Below, in pieces: positions 60,651 through 64,000 of a stretch of DNA of 64,000 nucleotides (within the stretch, counting starts at the first letter, position 1; each line of letters starts with the position of its first letter). A program made the translations under genes and the position numbers. Under the pieces are notes generated by a model. That model worked only from the letters and a program-made list of their open reading frames with translations. It was not told the origin of the DNA and searched no databases. The DNA is from Chryseobacterium sp. OV279. GTDB taxonomy: Bacteria; Bacteroidota; Bacteroidia; Flavobacteriales; Weeksellaceae. The DNA is taken from assembly GCF_900128945.1 (NCBI RefSeq), contig NZ_FQUD01000003.1:434001-498000 (forward strand), in the 5' to 3' direction.

Positions 60651-60724
60651 GGGGGATTGGCGCAGTTGGCTAGCGCGTTTGACTGGCAGTCAAAAGGTCA
60701 CGGGTTCGAATCCCGTATTCTCCA
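60651..60724 (+). tRNA. tRNA-Ala (anticodon GGC)
   Basis: A 74-nt cloverleaf without encoded CCA. Acceptor GGGGGAT / ATTCTCC with the G3-U70 pair that identifies alanine tRNA, D stem GCGC/GCGC, anticodon stem TTTGA/TCAAA with loop CTGGCAG (anticodon GGC, reading GCC and GCU), and T arm ACGGG-TTCGAAT-CCCGT. It has its own promoter and terminator. No integrase or att duplication is seen beside it. Confidence 0.97.
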
Positions 60725-60772
60725 CTGAGCAGATGATTTAAATTTCATCAAATACGCTTGAAAAGTTTATTA

Positions 60773-60810
60773 ATCCTGTAATTCTTCGGAAATACAGGAT
60801 TTTTATTTTT
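60773..60810 (+). terminator. Terminator after tRNA-Ala
   Basis: Stem ATCCTGTAATTC / GAAATACAGGAT (one A/A mismatch) closed by a UUCG loop and followed by T-rich sequence. Confidence 0.88.
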
Positions 60811-61008
60811 AGATCAAGTCATTCATTTCTTTTAAAAATGGCTCTATCCATGATATTTTAGTGGCAAATAGATAAGATTGGAAAAGAGAGTTAAGAAACG
60901 CTTCTTTAATCCTGTTGTTAGTAATATTCAGTCAATCATGGAGTACTGACCCTGTTTTTTTCGTTGTTCAATAGAAAGAAAAAGTATAGTTTTACGTATT
61001 CCTGGTTT

Positions 61009-63039
61009 ATGAAAAAAATATCTCTCTTTTTTTCTATATTGTATGTTACGGCTTTATTTTCTCAAAAGGAAGATTCGGCAACCCTTGTATCAGAAGTTAA
61101 AATTGAGGCTTACAAAAAACCGTCAGGCTTTATGTCTTCCACAAAATCAGTTTCTGTGGTTTCTGAAAATCTACTCCGTCAAAATACCCCCGAAAGAATG
61201 CTGGAATCCATCAATCAGACGGCTGGTGTCAGGATGGAAGAAAGGTCTCCGGTAAGTTACAGGCTTTCTATTCGAGGCAGCACTTTGAGATCTCCTTTTG
61301 GTGTTCGTAATGTAAAAGTGTATCTGGATGATTTTATTTTATCTGATGCTTCCGGAAATACGTATTTGAATGTGATTTCTCCTGAGCTGATCGACAGGAT
61401 GGAAATTTACAAAGGCCCGGAAAGCGGAGACTATGGAGCCGTTACGGGAGGTACTGTTCTTCTTAAAACCAAAGATTCGGAAAACCTTTCTGCACGCCTT
61501 TCCATTGGAAGTTATGGAACTTTTAATGAGAGTTTTAATCTATCAAAACAGCTTGGGAAACATTTTTTTGAAATTTTTCAGAATCACTACCAGACAGATG
61601 GGTACAGACAGCAGTCTGAAATGCTCAGGAAGCAGATCTTCATCAAAGATCATTTTCAATATTCAGAAAAAGGGTTGCTCCGGGCTATGCTCATGTATAC
61701 TGATCTGGACTACCGGACTCCCGGGGGATTAACTCTTGGACAAATGCAAATTGATAGAAAACTGGCAAGGCCTGCGACTCCTGCGCTGCCTGGTGCTTTG
61801 GAACAAAATGCAGGAATCCGCAATAAAATGATTTTGGCAGGTCTTTCGAATGAATATAATTTTACTCCCGCTTTTTCCCATTTTATTTTAGTTCAGGGAT
61901 CATATGTTGATTTTAAAAACCCGTTCATTACCAATTTTGAGAACCGTTTTGAAAAGAACTTTGCTTTACGAACCCATTTAAATTATGAGAAAAACTGGAC
62001 GAAAATTTCATTAGCCTGGCGGTTTGGCTTCGAAGGAGGCCTCAACGATATCCTAGTGAAAAACTATGATAATAATAAGGGATATATAGGCAATCCTCAA
62101 AATTTTGACCGGATCAGAAATACTTCAGGTTTTTATTTTCTGTCCCAGAAACTGAATTTTAATGCTAAACTTTTTACTGACATTTCTTTGAGTCTCAATT
62201 CAAATTCCTATAAAGGAGAGAGACTTTATCCTCAGTCACAGAACCACAGCGTACATTTTAAGGACCAATGGCTTCCCAACTTTGGACTGACCTATATGCT
62301 GGCAAAAGGTTTTTTAGTCAGAGCAAAGATAGGTAAGGGAAATTCTGCTCCTACCAATGAAGAAATACGATCATCCACTCAGGAATTTAATGTTACCCTA
62401 AGCCCTGAATTCGGATGGAATAAAGAGGCTGGCATCAGAAAGCAGTTGGGGAATTATCTTTTTATAGAAGGGAGTTATTTTGACTTCCGTATGAAAGATG
62501 CGATTGTGAGAAGGCAAAATGAAGCGGGCCAGGAATATTTTGTCAATGCAGGAGAAACAGTTCAGAAAGGTTGGGAATTTTTTTTGGAAACTAAAGATTT
62601 TGATCTGAAAAATGATTTTTTCAATAGAATAAAGTTTCGGTTTTCAGGAGCGTTTTACCAGTTTAGATTTCAAAATTACCGGCAGAATGAAAATGATTTT
62701 TCCGGGAATGATCTGACAGGGGTTCCCGGAACGACGCTTAACAGCTTGCTAAATTTTACTTTTTTCAAAAAACTGTCTGTCGATTATTCCCATTTTTACA
62801 CTTCAAAAATACCTTTGAATGATGCTAATTCTGTATGGTCAGAGCCGAGTTTAATCGGAAATATACAGTTAAGGTTTCCGGTCAGTTTGGATAAAACAAG
62901 ACTAAATCTGTCCTTGCAGCTTCAGAATCTTTATAATGAGAACTATGTTTCCGGTTTTGATAGTAATGCTTTTGGAAACCGGTATTTTAATCCTGCTTCG
63001 AAAAGAAATTTTGTGCTGGGTATTAAAGCGGATTTTTAA
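61009..63039 (+). CDS. TonB-dependent outer membrane receptor
   Basis: 676 aa from ATG 61009, where a signal peptide begins (MKKISLFFSILYVTALFSQ); the frame is open to 60964, but those 15 residues would precede it. Plug: RMLESINQTAGVRMEERSP, SIRGSTLRSPFGVRNVKVYL, RMEIYKGPESGDYGAVTGGTV. The barrel ends in LGIKADF with the terminal Phe. It lacks the SusC-type N-terminal domain, so a siderophore or similar metal complex is likely. No regulator or ABC gene is adjacent. Confidence 0.92.
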   Translation: MKKISLFFSILYVTALFSQKEDSATLVSEVKIEAYKKPSGFMSSTKSVSVVSENLLRQNTPERMLESINQTAGVRMEERSPVSYRLSIRGSTLRSPFGVRNVKVYLDDFILSDASGNTYLNVISPELIDRMEIYKGPESGDYGAVTGGTVLLKTKDSENLSARLSIGSYGTFNESFNLSKQLGKHFFEIFQNHYQTDGYRQQSEMLRKQIFIKDHFQYSEKGLLRAMLMYTDLDYRTPGGLTLGQMQIDRKLARPATPALPGALEQNAGIRNKMILAGLSNEYNFTPAFSHFILVQGSYVDFKNPFITNFENRFEKNFALRTHLNYEKNWTKISLAWRFGFEGGLNDILVKNYDNNKGYIGNPQNFDRIRNTSGFYFLSQKLNFNAKLFTDISLSLNSNSYKGERLYPQSQNHSVHFKDQWLPNFGLTYMLAKGFLVRAKIGKGNSAPTNEEIRSSTQEFNVTLSPEFGWNKEAGIRKQLGNYLFIEGSYFDFRMKDAIVRRQNEAGQEYFVNAGETVQKGWEFFLETKDFDLKNDFFNRIKFRFSGAFYQFRFQNYRQNENDFSGNDLTGVPGTTLNSLLNFTFFKKLSVDYSHFYTSKIPLNDANSVWSEPSLIGNIQLRFPVSLDKTRLNLSLQLQNLYNENYVSGFDSNAFGNRYFNPASKRNFVLGIKADF

Positions 63040-63252
63040 TTCCTGGAGCTCAAAAGGATTTATTACATTGGTCATAAAGCACATGATCATCATTATTTTT
63101 CAGCAATAGATTTCCTCTAAATGATAGAATAGGATACACTAGCCCAATTTTTGCTAGAATTACTAAAGCTTATATTACTTTACTGCTTATATAATATGAA
63201 AATAAAGTGATATGCTGATAAACTATTAAATCACATAGCGAAAAAAACATAT

Positions 63253-64000
63253 ATGAAAAAAACTCTTATCCTGCTGTTATCATTCGGATACTTCAGCATT
63301 TTTTCACAGTCAAAAGTCATGGTCAAAAATTCCGGTGATCAGTCACCCATTTCTAATGCAACCGTTTCCTGTAACAGCAAGATAATAGGCAGGACAGATG
63401 CATCAGGGATGTCTGTTTTTACAACAAAATGTAAAAAAGTAGAAATTTCTGCAAGCGGATTCCAGAGTGATGATGTTGTTGTTGATAAAGTAATGGAAGT
63501 CTTTTTAGCTAAGACCGATCCCAACGTCAAAAATATTCAGGCCATAGTTTTGGAGAATAAAAGTGATCCCAAGGCATTGGAAATTCTCAGGAAAGTCAAC
63601 GAAAATTACCAGCAGAATTCTCCTAAGAGCTTAGATTCTTATTCATTCAAGTCCTATGAGAAAATTTCTCTGGATTTTGATGAAGACAGTATCAATGCTT
63701 ACAATGCTTATATCACCAACCGTATCGACTCGCTTAAGAAGCTGCCGCAACGATCCATGAAAGCTGCAGAGAGAAAAGATTCTCTGGAGTCTGTTAATCT
63801 GATGAAGCTGGTAGGCGGAAGTAAAATGTTTTTGTGGGAAAGAGCTTCTCAAAATCTCTATTCAAAAAAGTACGGGGAGAAAATCAATATTTTAGATAAC
63901 AAAGTGGCAGGTCTTAAAGAGCCTATCTATGAACTGATGGCTTTCCGTTCCAACAGAAATCAGATTCCAAAGGAAGTCCGTGAGGAAAATAGGAATCTTT
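63253..64000 (+). CDS. DUF5686 / carboxypeptidase-regulatory-like protein, 3' end beyond the window
   Basis: Open from ATG 63253 to the edge (at least 249 codons). Signal peptide (MKKTLILLLSFGYFSIFSQ), a short carboxypeptidase-regulatory-like domain (SPISNATVSCNSKIIGRTDA), then the DUF5686 start ALEILRKVNENYQQNSPKSL and DSYSFKSYEKISLDF. Full members are ~800-aa outer-membrane-associated proteins of unknown function in Bacteroidetes. It lies 213 bp after the TonB receptor; AT-rich spacer with no promoter I can call. Confidence 0.85.
   Translation, partial: MKKTLILLLSFGYFSIFSQSKVMVKNSGDQSPISNATVSCNSKIIGRTDASGMSVFTTKCKKVEISASGFQSDDVVVDKVMEVFLAKTDPNVKNIQAIVLENKSDPKALEILRKVNENYQQNSPKSLDSYSFKSYEKISLDFDEDSINAYNAYITNRIDSLKKLPQRSMKAAERKDSLESVNLMKLVGGSKMFLWERASQNLYSKKYGEKINILDNKVAGLKEPIYELMAFRSNRNQIPKEVREENRNL

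Noticed and set aside
60651..60724. tRNA-Ala as an integration site of a genomic island
   Set aside because: No integrase and no duplicated tRNA 3' end seen within the following 3 kb.

Overview
The window is a gene-dense, AT-rich stretch of a Bacteroidetes chromosome, most probably Flavobacteriia and close to Chryseobacterium (family Weeksellaceae). The markers are PorQ of the type IX secretion system, the BamA-like lipoprotein TamL, a DUF5686 protein, a fused CcsB-CcsA cytochrome c maturation protein, lysine 6-transaminase next to an ALDH7 dehydrogenase, and start sites without Shine-Dalgarno sequences. Many starts are instead preceded by the Bacteroidetes promoter pattern TTTG-N19-TAnnTTTG, often with only 10-25 nt between the predicted transcript start and the ATG. 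The genus is an inference; the phylum-level call is secure.

Layout. 0.2-4.2 kb: NmrA-like oxidoreductase facing uvrA, then a short promoter/mini-ORF/terminator unit. 4.2-11.2 kb: TonB-dependent receptor, DUF2490 protein, a possible structured RNA, M48 membrane peptidase with an HD hydrolase, DUF1508 and DUF805 proteins. 11.3-18.4 kb: a minus-strand fatty acid beta-oxidation operon (marR, fadN-like, fadA-like thiolase, acyl-CoA dehydrogenase) with two palindromic operators upstream of marR. Two foreign-looking genes sit in its joints: an IS200/RAYT-like transposase inside paired REP-like palindromes, and a four-helix-bundle (bS23) gene between inverted repeats. 18.4-21.7 kb: a siderophore/iron ABC permease and ATPase, split by a 700-bp repeat-bounded element carrying a GxxExxY gene, plus a TlpA-like lipoprotein. 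21.8-30 kb: flavin/2Fe-2S reductase, SanA-like protein, tamL, TrmH methyltransferase, a small envelope operon (unknown, holin-like, YtxH), cmk and porQ. 30.1-31.6 kb: pyrH and frr. 31.6-39.3 kb: PhzF, two exported unknowns, lptF/G, lolA, a lipoprotein and ftsK on the minus strand. 39.5-51.7 kb: exported isochorismatase-like hydrolase, patatin, Crp-like regulator, ccsBA, SPFH protein with a ribbon-helix-helix partner, and the lysine catabolism pair. 52-60.5 kb: a GNAT gene, a complete MarR-controlled RND efflux operon and a GNAT-MarR operon. 60.6-64 kb: tRNA-Ala(GGC), a second TonB-dependent receptor and a DUF5686 gene that runs off the edge.

Most of the window is core genome. The accessory signal lies between 13.1 and 20.1 kb, where three unrelated small selfish or domesticated gene types sit in operon joints, all transcribed in the host operon's direction. 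The most interesting structure is the 19354-20053 element and its relative at 59177-59377. Their ends share a conserved GCAAAG-CGCAA...TTTTAAGGCGCAAG frame, and the hairpin arms next to it differ in sequence between ends but stay self-complementary. No CRISPR array, prophage, rRNA or recognised defence system was found.
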